Below, in pieces: positions 12,801 to 24,460 of a stretch of DNA of 64,000 nucleotides (positions are counted from its first letter, which is position 1; every line of letters begins with the position of its first letter). Source of the DNA: Drosophila pseudoobscura (lineage: Eukaryota; Arthropoda; Insecta; Diptera; Drosophilidae). The translations under genes and the position numbers were made by a program. The DNA lies in the NCBI RefSeq assembly GCF_009870125.1, contig NC_046680.1, positions 16,387,501 to 16,451,500 on the forward strand, read 5' to 3'. Below the pieces are notes generated by a model. The model was not told where the DNA came from. It saw only the letters and a list, made by a program, of their open reading frames with translations, and searched no databases.

Positions 12801-14736
12801 GGTTTTTTATATCCGGCGGCGGGCAGAGAGCTTCATTTGGGGGCTAATGTGATTGGAGAATGGCGTGCTTCCGCCTCCGGCAAGTAGGGAGTGCCATCGC
12901 CTGCAAGTTATCCACAGATGGGGGGACCAGGCAGACAATCAAACGTAATGAAGACAAAGATCCCGATTCGGAGTTAATTCTAGTCAAAGGAACTTAAATT
13001 ATCAGAACAAGGCCCAAGAGACGGCAGTACCGTGTTGTCCTGTGTCCTGTGTCCTGCGGCCTGTGCCCTGTCCTGTGCGTGGCGCACAAAAGGTTGGTTT
13101 CCAAGAGATTAATTGCGTGAATAATCACTCTTTGTTGAAGGGTTTCCTCCGACTCTCCGACTGTCTGGCTGCCTGGCATCTTGGCTGATTTACGTTGCGT
13201 ATGCGCTATATTTATGGCACCTTCAATTAATTGTCCGTTAGATTATTTAACACGAGCACACACTTTATGTGGGGCCTCCTGCGAGCCCTTGAATTATTAG
13301 CAGGCATTAATTTTTCAGGCGCCTGGCTTAGCCATAAGCATAAACTTTTCCCATTTCCCATTTGCCACTTGCCATTTCTCCCCACTACCGTGTGTGGGTG
13401 GTTGTTCTTTAGTTGGTTAACAGTGACAGTTTAAGCCCTTCACGTTGATTGACTGGAACTCTGTGTGTGCCCCCTCAACGGGGCTTTATTGTTGCGCCTG
13501 TGGCAACGATTCCCAGGCAAACAATGTCGGTGGTGAGAGCTGAGAGCTGAGCGGTGGTGTCCTGGCAGATAGGATTCATGGGAGGATTGGGACATACATA
13601 TGTACATTCTCCTGCAAGATGGAACGAAATTTATATGCTCTGATAAGCATTCGTTTTCCATATTTCTTTCACGTCTCTGGCTCCCATTTGATATGGTTTT
13701 TCAGATTCAAAGCAAATGTTTTTTCTTCACTGGCTTCTCTTTCGGAGGGTAGGGGCGAGGAATGGAATCATTCGCATCATTTATTCCAATCAGTTGCTGG
13801 TGCAGGCTGCAGCAGCTGCCACATGGCTCATGTGCACCCGCTCTCCGCTCAATTCCATCCGCAAATCCACTCGCATTGTTCTACAAATGCGGGCTGGACA
13901 TAATTAAAACCACAACTAGTGATGCCCGTAATGTCCCATCATCATCATCATTATCATCATCATCGTAATCATGATGATCGTTGGCCATGGCCGGGCAGGG
14001 CAGGGCAGGGCCTGCACATCCGAGTAACAATGAGCAGCGATGGTCAGGCATTGTCTATCCTGCTGAGGCAGCATATCCATTTCCACTGCCACTGCCCACT
14101 GCCCACTGTCCACTGCCCATGGAATCCATAGCCACGGCTGACACACGAGCCGGAGACACACAATGCACCTTTCTTTTTCTGCATGCCGCTTGCCACTCCC
14201 GCAAGCACGCATATGCCACATTTACTGCGTACATATCCGAATTTTAATTATGCGTTCTGTGTGCCGCTGGCAGTTAATTACACTGCACGAAAATGCGTTA
14301 AATCAACATGGCAAACCGCACATTGCGTATACGCTCCGTTAAACCGGTTATTAGTATCGGATTTGCATTTCATGATTTCGGCCTCACATTGATCCCCTGG
14401 CTGCTGGCTGCTGGCTGCTGGCTCCTGGCTATCAAAACCATTCTATCAATTAGCAAAATTATAATATTCGGCCCCCAGCCACGGCCCCTTGCGGCGGGAT
14501 TTCCCGTCTATGGTGGATGGTCCCTGTGGCGGCAGTTGCACATTTTCCCAGTTAATATGGTCGGGGTTTTCGGCTAAGAGGATTTGTGGTGTGGGTCTGC
14601 CGACACCAAAGCAAATGAGTTTTACAGTTTTGTTGCATAAGCGGTATCTCGCGACTAAACGATTTATCGCTTCACGAATCAATTTTTGAAACTATTGCGG
14701 CTCTTTTTGGCCCTTGACAAATTTTCTTATTTTGAG

Positions 14737-15070
14737 ATGAAATTCCCTTCGGTGCCTGTGGGCATCTACCTAATGCTTGTATCATCCGCCATCGCCGAGG
14801 AATTACCTGGTAAGATCAGTGGGGGTTTCTCATCTACATTCGATACCATTCCATTCCATTCCATTCCCTCGTCTAGAGTGTGTCTGCAATGACGTGATGG
14901 TCAAGTGTGTCCGCTCCTGTCAAAAGCTGTGCGTGGATAAACTTTATATACGCAAATGCAGGTACGTCCAATGCAAAAGAGGCTGTGCCTGTACCCCCGG
15001 AATGGTGCGGAAGCGCGACATCACTGGCATGTGTATCCATCGAAAGGATTGCCACCGCTGGATCATCTAG
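14737..15070 (+). CDS. small secreted TIL-domain cysteine-rich protein (two exons)
   Basis: Exon 1 is 14737-14809 and exon 2 is 14877-15070, joined across a 67-base intron with a GTAAG donor and TCTAG acceptor. The product is 88 aa. Residues 1-20 form a signal peptide ending ...VSSAIA, so the mature protein starts near EELP. The rest has 11 cysteines (26, 28, 35, 39, 43, 52, 57, 61, 63, 77, 83). The spacing C-x3-C-x3-C ... C-x4-C-x3-C-x-C ... C-x5-C, with CACTPGMVRK and GMC near the end, fits the trypsin-inhibitor-like (TIL) fold with five disulphides plus one extra cysteine at 26 or 28. The mature part is strongly basic (about 15 Lys/Arg against 7 Asp/Glu). TIL proteins are usually secreted serine-protease inhibitors; some are seminal or immune proteins. 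It is nested antisense in a smooth intron. The start is the first ATG in frame, and a poly(A) signal follows the stop within 10 bases. Confidence 0.85.
14810..14876 (+). other. intron of the TIL-domain gene
   Basis: A 67-base intron with canonical GT...AG ends. Its interior is dominated by a CATTC/CCATT pentamer repeat (about 14846-14868), which is likely to vary in length between individuals. Confidence 0.85.
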
Positions 15071-15079
15071 TCGTTTCTC

Positions 15080-15085
15080 AATAAA
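15080..15085 (+). promoter_or_regulatory. poly(A) signal of the TIL-domain gene
   Basis: AATAAA ten bases after the TAG stop. A compact 3' UTR of this kind is common for small secreted fly proteins. Confidence 0.7.
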
Positions 15086-18000
15086 GACGAACAATATAAA
15101 TAACTTGAATTTCGTATGCCAATGCGTCGGATTGGTTCTTTCCCATCTGTCAGCGACAGGTCGGGTTCTGCTGTGCCAATTTTAGACCTGATTTTATATG
15201 GTTTTCAATGACTTTTCATGAGCGAATTGCTCTCAGCAGTTGTCTCATTGTCTGCCCCCCCCAGTCATCCCTCTGGCTGTTCGCTTTTCCGCATTTTCTT
15301 TTCTCTTTTCTCTGGCTTGTACGCAGTGAAAATGTCATGTCCATGTCAAAATCTTGTATTGTGTTGACTTGCATTTGACAACTTAATGAATTTAGCTTTT
15401 CCACTCGCCGCATAAATCATTCACGCCACTGGCGCCCTTTACTCTACAGATCTTTATGCACCCGCCCCCGCCACCGCCTCCGCCCCCGGCATTATCTTTT
15501 TGGCAAGAAAACGTGCCGATATTTGGCTAACCCAGCCCGATATTCCATAAGCCCCACCACATCATTGTCGCGTATTATGGGAAAAGTTTCTCAAAAGCGA
15601 GAAATATAACCCAAAAAAATGTCCGTTACGTGCTCCATAAAATATCCGACATTTCTGACCAGAGGCCTGCTCCGAACCGAAATATTCTCTATATCTACAC
15701 ATATTTTAGTGGCCGCAATTTCCCTCTTCTTTGCTTCTATTTTTGACAATGTGCAAGTTTTTCTTTTTTGGTGGAAAAACTTTTTCATTTTTATGCTGTA
15801 GCGGCAGCAGCAGCAGCAGCACGAACAAGAATACCACTAACTAGGTACAGCAGCGGCGGCGGCGGCGGCAACAACAATGCGGCATGTGGCAGCCAGGAGC
15901 TCAAGTGTTCCTCTCGGAAGTCCTGAAAGGGCCCGAGTTGTATGTAATTTGGTTTTATGCTTTATCGCTTGCTTGATTTTTATTATGATTATTATCGTGG
16001 GAATTACGATGCAACTTTTGGGTTACACCCACCTCATTGCCCCTGCCCCTTGGCCCTACTACCACCCCTCTAGCATCCTACCATCCCGAAGGAAAGTTAT
16101 TTTTGTGATTGCTGCTGGGGTCCCCATAGTGTGGCTTCCTAGAAATTTCCAACTGATTTATTGAGCTTTTCTAAGCCCACACTGCCCTGCCCTGCCCCGC
16201 CCCGCCCCTGCCCTGTCGGTGGATGGAGGATGATTACGCTGATGATAGGCCCTGTGTATGAGTACTTGATGTCTTGATGTGACTTTGATGGTTTAGTGCA
16301 GAGCCCCCTTGAGTGCGAAACGAGCCATTGATTGGCTTCAGGCTTCAGCACACACGGCAGCACTACATTTGCTGGAAAAGCAGTTTAATGGGTCACGGGA
16401 ACTTACTTAAAAAGATAAAGAAAGAATAAAACATGCAATTAGATACAGCAATCACATGTGCATTGCAAAAGGATTCTCTTATGATATTTTAATCAATTTA
16501 AGTGGCATTTGCTCCAGTTTCAATATTGAACAATCTCCCAGTTCTCCCCCAACATTCCCCCCATTCATCCGTTTGCGCAAATCCCATCTATGGGTGGGGG
16601 GTACTCTTTTTCCTTTCCTGCAGCTTAGCCCTGGCCCAAAACGAGCTGCCTTCTAGTCCCGTTTACCCCATCAAATCCACAGCATTAAGCCCTAAAACCA
16701 TTTTTGTTCTGCTTCTGTTGCAATTGCCATGCAATGTTGGCAAGGGGGGGGAGGCAAATCTTCAACCACAAAGGACTCGAAACCGAACGCAAAACAAAAC
16801 ATTAGAGCGGCACTGAAAGCAGCACAGAGCACAGAGGGGCACTAGATGGGGTGGGGAGTGGGGAGTGGAGCGGGTAAAGCAAAACTGATGTTGAAAGAGG
16901 GGGCAGGACATTTTCCACCTGCCCTTCTTTCCCTTCTACCTTTTCTTCTTGATCTCCTCTAGCGTATATGCAAAATGCCTCGCCAACAATGGTGGCAGGT
17001 TGAAGCCACATCGGAGGGGCAGTGGGGACAAAAGCTGAGGAGCACAAAAGGCCACTAAAGAGATGTAGCACATGTGTGTGTGTGTGTGTGTGTCCTGCGT
17101 GTGTCTGTGTGTGTATTTAAGAGCAGAGTCAAGCGCTTGTGATATGCACAGCGCAAAATCCAAATTTAATGACCAAGGAAAATAGACAGCAAACGAGAGA
17201 CCAGAGCCAGGACTACTAACAGGCCCACAGGACACCTACCCCTTCCCCTCCCCATCGTCGGGGTCTGAGTGTGGGTGTGTGTTTTTGTGTGCATGGGGGC
17301 GTGGCACTAATGTTAGTTGAATGTTTGCCGAGCCTTTGTTATCGGCATGCGTCTTTTTGCAATTGGATATGCCTTTTATGCCTCTGGGCTGTGTTAATGT
17401 TGACAATGCTCGACAGAGCCAAGGACATGACATGAGCTGGCCCCCACAGCCCCACCCGCACCCCTTTTCCAGCCCCTTTGCTGATATGAAGTGTTGTCAT
17501 GGCCCCGGACGAGTGACCGAGACCAGCACAAGGACCCTGTCGACCACGCCCTCGGGCAAAACAGCATCAACATCGACATCAGGGCAGCAGGGCATTCTCC
17601 TCCGCCTCCTCGACATCTATTGATGCCTGTCCAACTACTCCTGCACTAGTCCATAGCCATAGCCATCGCCATCGTCATCGTCATCTTCATCTCCATCTCA
17701 ATCCAGTCCTCCGGCCCCTGCCGTGTCCCCACCCACTATGGCAAATTATGACATTGACAAGCGGCCCAGGAGCCAGCCAGGAGGTGTCACATTTCCCAGT
17801 CGGCCCTTTCGGCCTGCCAGCAATTTGTTGCCGGCCTGTCGGTCACACACGAACTATGGGATGCCGTACCGCCTTCCCGACCAGCCATAAAACTTCTTGG
17901 CAAAATACTAACTCTAATTTGAAGAGATCACTCTTACATCTAAATCTGAGTATCTGCCAGCGGATCTGTCTTGTGGGGGGACTGGCTTTCCATAGCTTAG

Positions 18001-21000
18001 CTGCCATCTTTCTCAAGGGTCTCGTAAGTGCAGCAGCCGCCAAAAGTGCTGCATACTTTGCAGCGTCTTCTACTTGGTCTTGTCCTTGCTGTTAAATTGT
18101 ATTTCCATTACGACTGTGTGTGTGTGTTTCTTGTTTATACACCCCAAACACACACACACACACACACCACCCACCACTATTTTGCCCAATGTTTTTGTTG
18201 TTTTTGTTGTCGTTTTTTGCATTACAAATAACTTTTCTGTGTGCCGGCGTGGAACGTGCGAGCACTTTTAACATTTCAACATTTTCATTGCGTCTCTGAC
18301 AAGGGACAAGGGCAGAGGGGGAAAGACGGCGAAAGAGTGCTAAAATTTATGTGCATATATGTATGTTATCTTTGGTTGTTGTGAGGGGGGAGGGGGGCGC
18401 ATCCATTCAAGCGTTGCTTGCGATTCATGCATAATTACGACAGGGGGGGATACGTGAGTGACAAGAGCCAGAAAACAGATTTCTATGACTGACATACTAT
18501 AGATATCTATATTTAAATCCAAAATAGAATTCGAAATGGCATTCCACACGAGCATAAATCGAATTGATAGGCATTGCAGGCATTAAAAGCTTTGTCGGCG
18601 GGATTGAAGGCTTCAGGGAATTGAAATATAAATTGGAGATGAAATGGAATGTCATCAAAAGTTTTCCGGTGAAATATGTTTAATCGCGGGATAAAATGAC
18701 CAAGAACTAGGACCTATAGATATTCAAATTTAAATTAAAACAAAAACTTATGCCTCTTGGTCGCAACGCTGCTGCTGGGTCTTTCTTTTGTGCCACACTC
18801 AGTTGCACGTACAGTCACGCACATTGTAAAAGCTTTTAACACGACATTATGGGGTCCTGGGAATGGAAACTTTGGGCATTAAAAATCCCCAAAAATGTTA
18901 ATGCGACAAAATGTAAATTGAATTCAAATGTGGGTGCAAGATTGGTCCACTTGACCCTGCCGACTTTTGGTCAATTGAAAGCAATTAAAATGGGAGTTTT
19001 TGGCACTAGGAAAAGTTGCAGAGCTGGAAAATATGTTGAGGCGGCAGCAGAAGGTGGTGGAAGCAAAGTGGGTGGGTGTGTGGGTTCAACAATGAAGCAT
19101 AAAGTGGAATTAGGGCATGAATGAAGATTCTTATGGGAAGAGACAGCGTGGAGAGGTGCCACAAGATGATGATGATGTTGTTACGCGCTCGCTCCTGCTT
19201 CTGGCTTCTTGTGGATCTTCTTAAGGATTTATGAGGCTTCCGAAGTGCGCAACAGGGGAGGCAACAGCAGCAGCAGCAGCAGCCTCAGCCCTGCCCTGTG
19301 CAACCCCCTGAGCTTTGAGCATTGAGCATTGCTCTTGCGTAAACTTAAAGTCATCCGCAAAATGGCTGCCAATGCAAATACAAAATGGCCGCCAGCCAAT
19401 GCCTCGTTTATCCTCTTATGAACAATAATAGTTACAATGCCGCCGCCGTCGCCGCCGTCGCCGCTGACTCTTGCCACACACATACAATGTGTTTGTAGTT
19501 ACTTCTCCCACCCCGGAATGCCTGGCTGCCTGCCAGTAATTAAAAGATTAATTTTTAATGTGCGCTTAGTCAAAATGCGACTGTAACCATATGTGAGTGC
19601 GTATGTGTGTGTGTTCGTGGGTGTGTGTGGGATCCTTAAAAATAAAAAAAATAACAAACACACTCTCGTTCCACACACATTGTAATTTATATGCTGGGAC
19701 TGGGGGTTTTCCCGGGCTTTCCATCATCATCAGCAGTCGAGCAGCAGTCAGTTTTATGAGCCATTTTCACTGCTGCTCGGAAAACTCCGCATCCCATTCC
19801 CCATCAGATTTATTATTGTAGCTCCTGCCGATGCCGGTTTTTCTTATTTTCCTTTTGTTTAATTTTTTATTATTACACTCTCGGGGTTTCCCCTTTTTTT
19901 CTGTTTCTGTTTCTGTTTCTTTTTTTGCTTTTGCCTTTGCTGCAACTGCAAATGAAACGTGCCACACGTGGCACACCTTTAAATTATTAACACTCGTACA
20001 GTTTGTCGTACGCCCCCGATTTTGCACTCATTTCATTTTCGCTGGCTTTATGCGGAGCGGGGGAAGGGGATGTCAATTGAGAATTCAACAAGAGATGGAA
20101 AAATATTTATCTGTTGATAAATCTGCAACCGTCACAAAAGTGTGAAATATTCAATCGGCTGCCAACGATTTAATATTTTCATAAATTATTTCTTTCATTG
20201 ATGCGAAATAATTTGCGCATTTATTTATTTTTTTGTTTGCATAAAAAAGCAGCCTTTAAATGAATAAATGATATTTTATGCCCAGAGTTTTCCTCATTAA
20301 CTGGAATTTTCCTTTAAATTCTCGGCCGCTTATCGCCTAATGGCTGCATGCTGGATGCTGCCCTTTCTCGTGCCCATGCCCCTGCCCCTGCCCCTCCCCA
20401 CCGTACCTTTTTGTTGACGGTTCGTGTACTATCATTAATATTTCAAATGTAGAAAACTTTGGGCTGCTGCTGTTGTTCCTCGTCTGTTTACCCGTGTATC
20501 TGCAACTCTTTACACAACAAAGCGTCCGCATAATTAGCTGCAGAACAGGAACAACAAAAGCAAGCATGTAATGGACAGGCAGACAATTAGAGAAGGAGTG
20601 GACTCTAAATGGAAGCTGGAGATAAGTGAAACCAAAAGCGTTACTCAACCAAATAAACTTGATATATTTCATGGTTTGCTGCCATCCGATCAGATACTAT
20701 TTCAGGCACAAGCAACAATGGGAATAATCGGAATTGCATTGCGTTTCTACAGGGAGGGAGAAAGAGAGAGAGGGGAAGGGAGAGTGATTCTTGAACCGCA
20801 TGGATCACTCACTTGGCTCTCCACCTCCAACTCCGTTCTCGGGTTAACCAAGCGTGTGATTCACTGGCATTTACATACCATACCATATACTCTGGAGCCG
20901 GCTGGAGGTGTACTTATTGCTGTCACTGTAATGATTACATAGTCAACAGTAGTGGCTGTTTGTGTGTCTTTTGACATTCGACTGCCTGAACTAATAACCG

Positions 21001-21280
21001 CATGGGGCCTAGAGCCAGATTAAGCTGCGGTTAATGAGCCACACCCCCAGACACAGCCACAGCCACAGCCACAGCCCCAGCCACATCAATCTAGCAATTC
21101 CAGCCTACGTATACACTGAGAGAAAAAACACTTCTTCTGCCTGGCTTGGCGAGCACTTTCCCTCAGTGTGTCGTTACGCATGCATCTTGTGGGGAAATGT
21201 ATCTCTGAGCCGAGGCACTTGTATCTCGCATGCGGTGGCAAGGTGATGTTGCATAAGTTTTCCTCGCGGTTGGTAATCGA
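15086..21280. other. smooth intron between the two nested genes
   Basis: No gene recognised. It contains CGG repeats near 15856-15870, a (TG)10 run at 17073-17092, CA repeats near 18148-18167 and CAG repeats at 19261-19284. It also contains an AT-rich stretch near 20100-20330. Open frames on both strands follow these repeats. Confidence 0.6.
17073..17092. repeat. (TG)10 microsatellite
   Basis: Ten perfect TG dinucleotides inside a smooth intron. Confidence 0.95.
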
Positions 21281-21341
21281 TTCGGTGGCATATCAAATGT
21301 CAAACAGAGCGCAGCGCCGCGCACTTGACATTGCCACCGAA
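21281..21341. repeat. imperfect hairpin upstream of the TTLL gene
   Basis: Bases 21281-21290 (TTCGGTGGCA) pair perfectly with 21332-21341. After a 6-base bulge (21291-21296), bases 21297-21303 (ATGTCAA) pair with 21325-21331. That makes 17 base pairs around a 21-base GC-rich loop. The hairpin lies about 165 bases before the TTLL start codon, in its promoter or 5' UTR. Pairing does not extend beyond the stem, so it is shorter than most pre-microRNAs. Confidence 0.7.
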
Positions 21342-21506
21342 GATGACGACGATGGTTGAGGTCGCTCTGAGGTCTACGGGGGAGGCTGTGTGTTCAATGG
21401 AAATCACAATAGATATATCAAAATTCAATGTTACGAGTGTTTCCAATCGTCAGGATTTTTATTTCCCAAATTAGAGAGCCCACGCAGAACAGGAACGGAG
21501 TAGAAG

Positions 21507-24373
21507 ATGCCTCCGAAGAAGAATGCAAGGACGCGTCGCAAGCTCGCCAATCAGTACACGCGCTTCTTCGATGCCCAGAAGAACCTACCCCTGGACCCCA
21601 ATCGATCGCATCCGACCCTCTACCGGCGCGAGAGCGTCTACGTGCTGCCCAAGCAGCGCCGGCGCCTCCACCAGCAGCAGCAGCAGCATCAGCCGCCCCA
21701 CCAGGGGCAGATCAGGCAGCTCGAGCTCGTGCCCGACTGCTGCCCAAAGGCGAAGGGCAGGCCCGCCTGGCGCCCCCGCAACGATGTGGATCACTTCATG
21801 GTCGTCACCGAGGACCACACTCAGGGCGACCAGCAGCTGGGCAATGACCAGCCCCACCTGGACGCCATCTGCTACGATGTGATGCTGGAGCCGCTGCCGC
21901 AGGTCCACATCGAAGGCACCGACGTAGTGCCCACTATTCGGGGCACACGCCTCAGCCTGTGTGCGGAGCATACCCACTTCCCCCTGGTGGCGAGGATCGC
22001 GCGCAGCATGGGCTTCCAGCAGGTGCCCGAGCATCGTCTGTGGAACGTCCAGTGGACCGACTGCACGCCCCACCATGATCTGCTGCGGAGCATGAAGCGC
22101 TTCCAGCAGATCAACCATTTCCCAGGGATGATGGAGATCTGCCGCAAGGATCTGCTCTCCAGGAATCTCAATCGCATGCTGAAAATGTACCCGGGCGACT
22201 ACCGCATCTTCCCCAAGACCTGGCTCATGCCCACCGAGTAGGTTTCTTCCCCGATCCGATCCCTGACTCATACTTGTACATGCTTGCCTGCTCCTCCTTG
22301 CAGTGCCTACGACGTGACCACCTATGCCAGCAAGCACAAGCGCACCTACATCCTCAAGCCGTACTCCTCCGGACGGGGACGCGGCATCTGGATAACCCCC
22401 GATCTGAAGACCGTCAGCAAGCGGGAGAAGCTCATCTGCCAGACGTACATCGAGCGGGTGAGTCTTGGACCAGTCCACCCACCACCCCTTCAGTGGCACT
22501 TCCTTAAGCGTGCCGTGCCGTGCCGTGCCTTCCCCCCGCAGCCCCTCCTCATTGATGGCTTCAAGTTCGATCTGCGCGTTTACACGCTGATCACCTCCGT
22601 GGATCCGCTCCGGATTTTCGTGTACAACGAGGGCCTGGCCCGCTTCGCCACCCACAAGTACGTGGCGCCCACTCTCGGCAACAGCCACAATGTGTTCATG
22701 CACCTCACGAACTACTGCCTGAATCGCCGCAACTCCAACTACAATGTGGGCGAGGGCACGGACGGGGGCTCCAAGCGGAAGCTGAGCGCGTTCAACAAGT
22801 GGCTGACGGAGCACAACTACGACGTGCCCGAGTTCTGGGCCTCCGTGGACGATGCCATCGTCAAGACGATCATCAGTGCCTGGCCGGTGCTGAAGCACAA
22901 CTACCACGTGTGCTTCCCGCGGCACGACAAGATCCAGGGCTGCTTCCAGCTACTGGGCTTCGACATTCTGGTGGACTGGAAGCTGAAGCCCTTCATCCTG
23001 GAGGTGAACCACACGCCCAGCCTGAGCGCGGACGAGGTGGTGGACAAGGAGGTGAAGCGACCGCTCATTCGGGACACTCTCAATCTGCTCACGACGGCGC
23101 TGGTGGACAAGGAGCAGATCATACGCGACGATCGCATCGAGCACCGGACCCGCCTGCTGCGGAAGGTGTACAACAAGAAGGGGCCCCAGATGCCCAGCTC
23201 CTTTCCCAGCCCTGGCCGGGAGGCGGGCGGCAGCGAGATGAGGATGGGACAGGCATGCTCCATCGGTGCCCTGGCCCAGCAGATCGCCTGGGAGGAGAGC
23301 CACCTGGGCAACTATCGGCGCATCATGCCGCCCATGGACTCGGAGAAGGTCCACTACTACTGCAAGTTCTACGACCAGACCAAGCAGCAGTCGCTCTTCG
23401 CCAACACGGAGTCTAGTCGGCGGCGGCAGCAGCTGGCCCACAACGCCATGGAGAAGCACTACAAGGAGCAGCAGCAGCAGGAGATGCTCCGGCAGCAGCG
23501 CTCAATCAAGAGTTCGCAGTGGTCCGGCGCAGCGCTGGAACCTCTGCTGTCCGTCAGCCCCGTCGTGCTGCAGTCGCGGCGCCGCAAGGAGGAGGCCGAG
23601 GAGCAGAGGCGCAAGCATCGTGCGCTCATTGCCCGGGAGATCTACCGCCAAAGGGAGCTGCTGCTGGCCCCCACCTGCGCCAAGGAGCACCTCGGCATCT
23701 GGCAGTCTGTGCAGAGGGACCACAAAAGGGAGGCTCTATCGAAACTCAGGCCCAGTGTCCGGATAGTAAAGTGCACCAGCGGCGCCTCCAAGCCCCTCCG
23801 GCGCAAGCAGCATCGTAACGTCACCCGCCGGGTGCGCCACCAGCGGATGCTCGAGCGGGAGGCCCTGGACGACAAGCGGTTCGTGGAGCAGCATGCCATG
23901 GAGCAGAGTGCTCGCCTCAAGGGCGGCAGCTTCAAGCTGGCAGGGCAGCCGAAAAAGAAAAGGCCCCGCAAGAGCAGCCACAAGCCGAAGGTCGAGCAGA
24001 GGGAGGTGTCGGAGCTGCCCGGTGTCGCTGTGGACTCTGGACGATTAATGGGGCATTGGAGCCCGCAGCCCATCAGCGATGGCGAGCAGGAGGAGTACAG
24101 CAGCTGGCTGCAGGAGCGCACCAAGGAACTGAATGGCTCCAATCTCCGGGAAATGGTACGAAGTATTCCGCTGGCCTTCTTGCTATCATTTTTAATCTCC
24201 CTATCCTGCAGATCTTTTCGAAAATGTATCAGCAAGGACATCTGACCAAGAACGACATCAAGTGCTTCCCGGACCTGCTGTATAACCTGCTCAGCTCTGG
24301 TTCGCCCGAGACCGAGACCGAGCCAGAGACCGAGCCCGAGCCCGATCCCGATACTCCCGATTGTGAATTCTGA
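21507..24373 (+). CDS. tubulin tyrosine ligase-like polyglutamylase, TTLL6/13 type (four exons)
   Basis: Exons are 21507-22237, 22304-22457, 22542-24155 and 24212-24373, all with GT...AG introns (66, 84 and 56 bases) and consistent phases; the product is 886 aa. It should add glutamate chains to tubulin tails using ATP, acting on stable microtubules such as axonemes. The TTL domain starts in exon 1 (PGDYRIFPKTWLMPTD). It has the ATP-grasp segment YILKPYSSGRGRGIWI (K262), then PLLIDGFKFDLRVY (K303, R307), HLTNYCLNRRN (349-359), and GFDILVD and FILEVNHTPS (D436, E449, N451). The last matches TTLL6/13 EVNHSPS rather than TTLL1 or TTLL3 patterns. Just before the domain is a short polyQ (56-60); after it come long basic, partly coiled-coil regions and an acidic ETETEPE tail. 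From memory the melanogaster paralogues are TTLL6A and TTLL6B; which one this is I cannot tell. It is nested antisense in a smooth intron. Confidence 0.9.
22458..22541 (+). other. in-frame 84-base intron of the TTLL gene
   Basis: This intron starts GTGAGT and ends CCCGCAG. Its length is a multiple of three and it has no stop in frame, so retention would insert 28 residues between the YIER and PLLIDG motifs, in the heart of the catalytic domain. It also holds a short GTGCC repeat. Confidence 0.8.
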
Positions 24374-24454
24374 GCCAGGATCTGTTAGTGTATCTGCATC
24401 TGTAACTGTATCTGTGGCTGTGGTGTATTTTCTCTTACTATCGCAACAATTCGC

Positions 24455-24460
24455 AATAAA
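24455..24460 (+). promoter_or_regulatory. poly(A) signal of the TTLL gene
   Basis: AATAAA about 80 bases downstream of the TGA stop, implying a short 3' UTR. Confidence 0.65.

Larger units (their letters stand above)
1740..14736. other. large smooth intron, distal part, no gene recognised
   Basis: About 13 kb of intron. It contains a 21-base G run (2811-2831), an 18-base A run (5469-5486), CCCGAG-type hexamer repeats near 5570-5620, a DINE-1-like remnant near 6690-6885, GA-rich tracts near 8558-8584, and TCTGC repeats near 11349-11377. Many open frames of 60-190 codons occur on both strands, but they follow low-complexity sequence, often lack an ATG and have no family resemblance. No tRNA or hairpin microRNA was recognised. 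Confidence 0.65.

Noticed and set aside
21585..22925. 446-codon minus-strand open frame
   Set aside because: It lies entirely antisense to the TTLL gene and runs across its introns. It is a shadow created by GC-rich third codon positions, with no domain resemblance.
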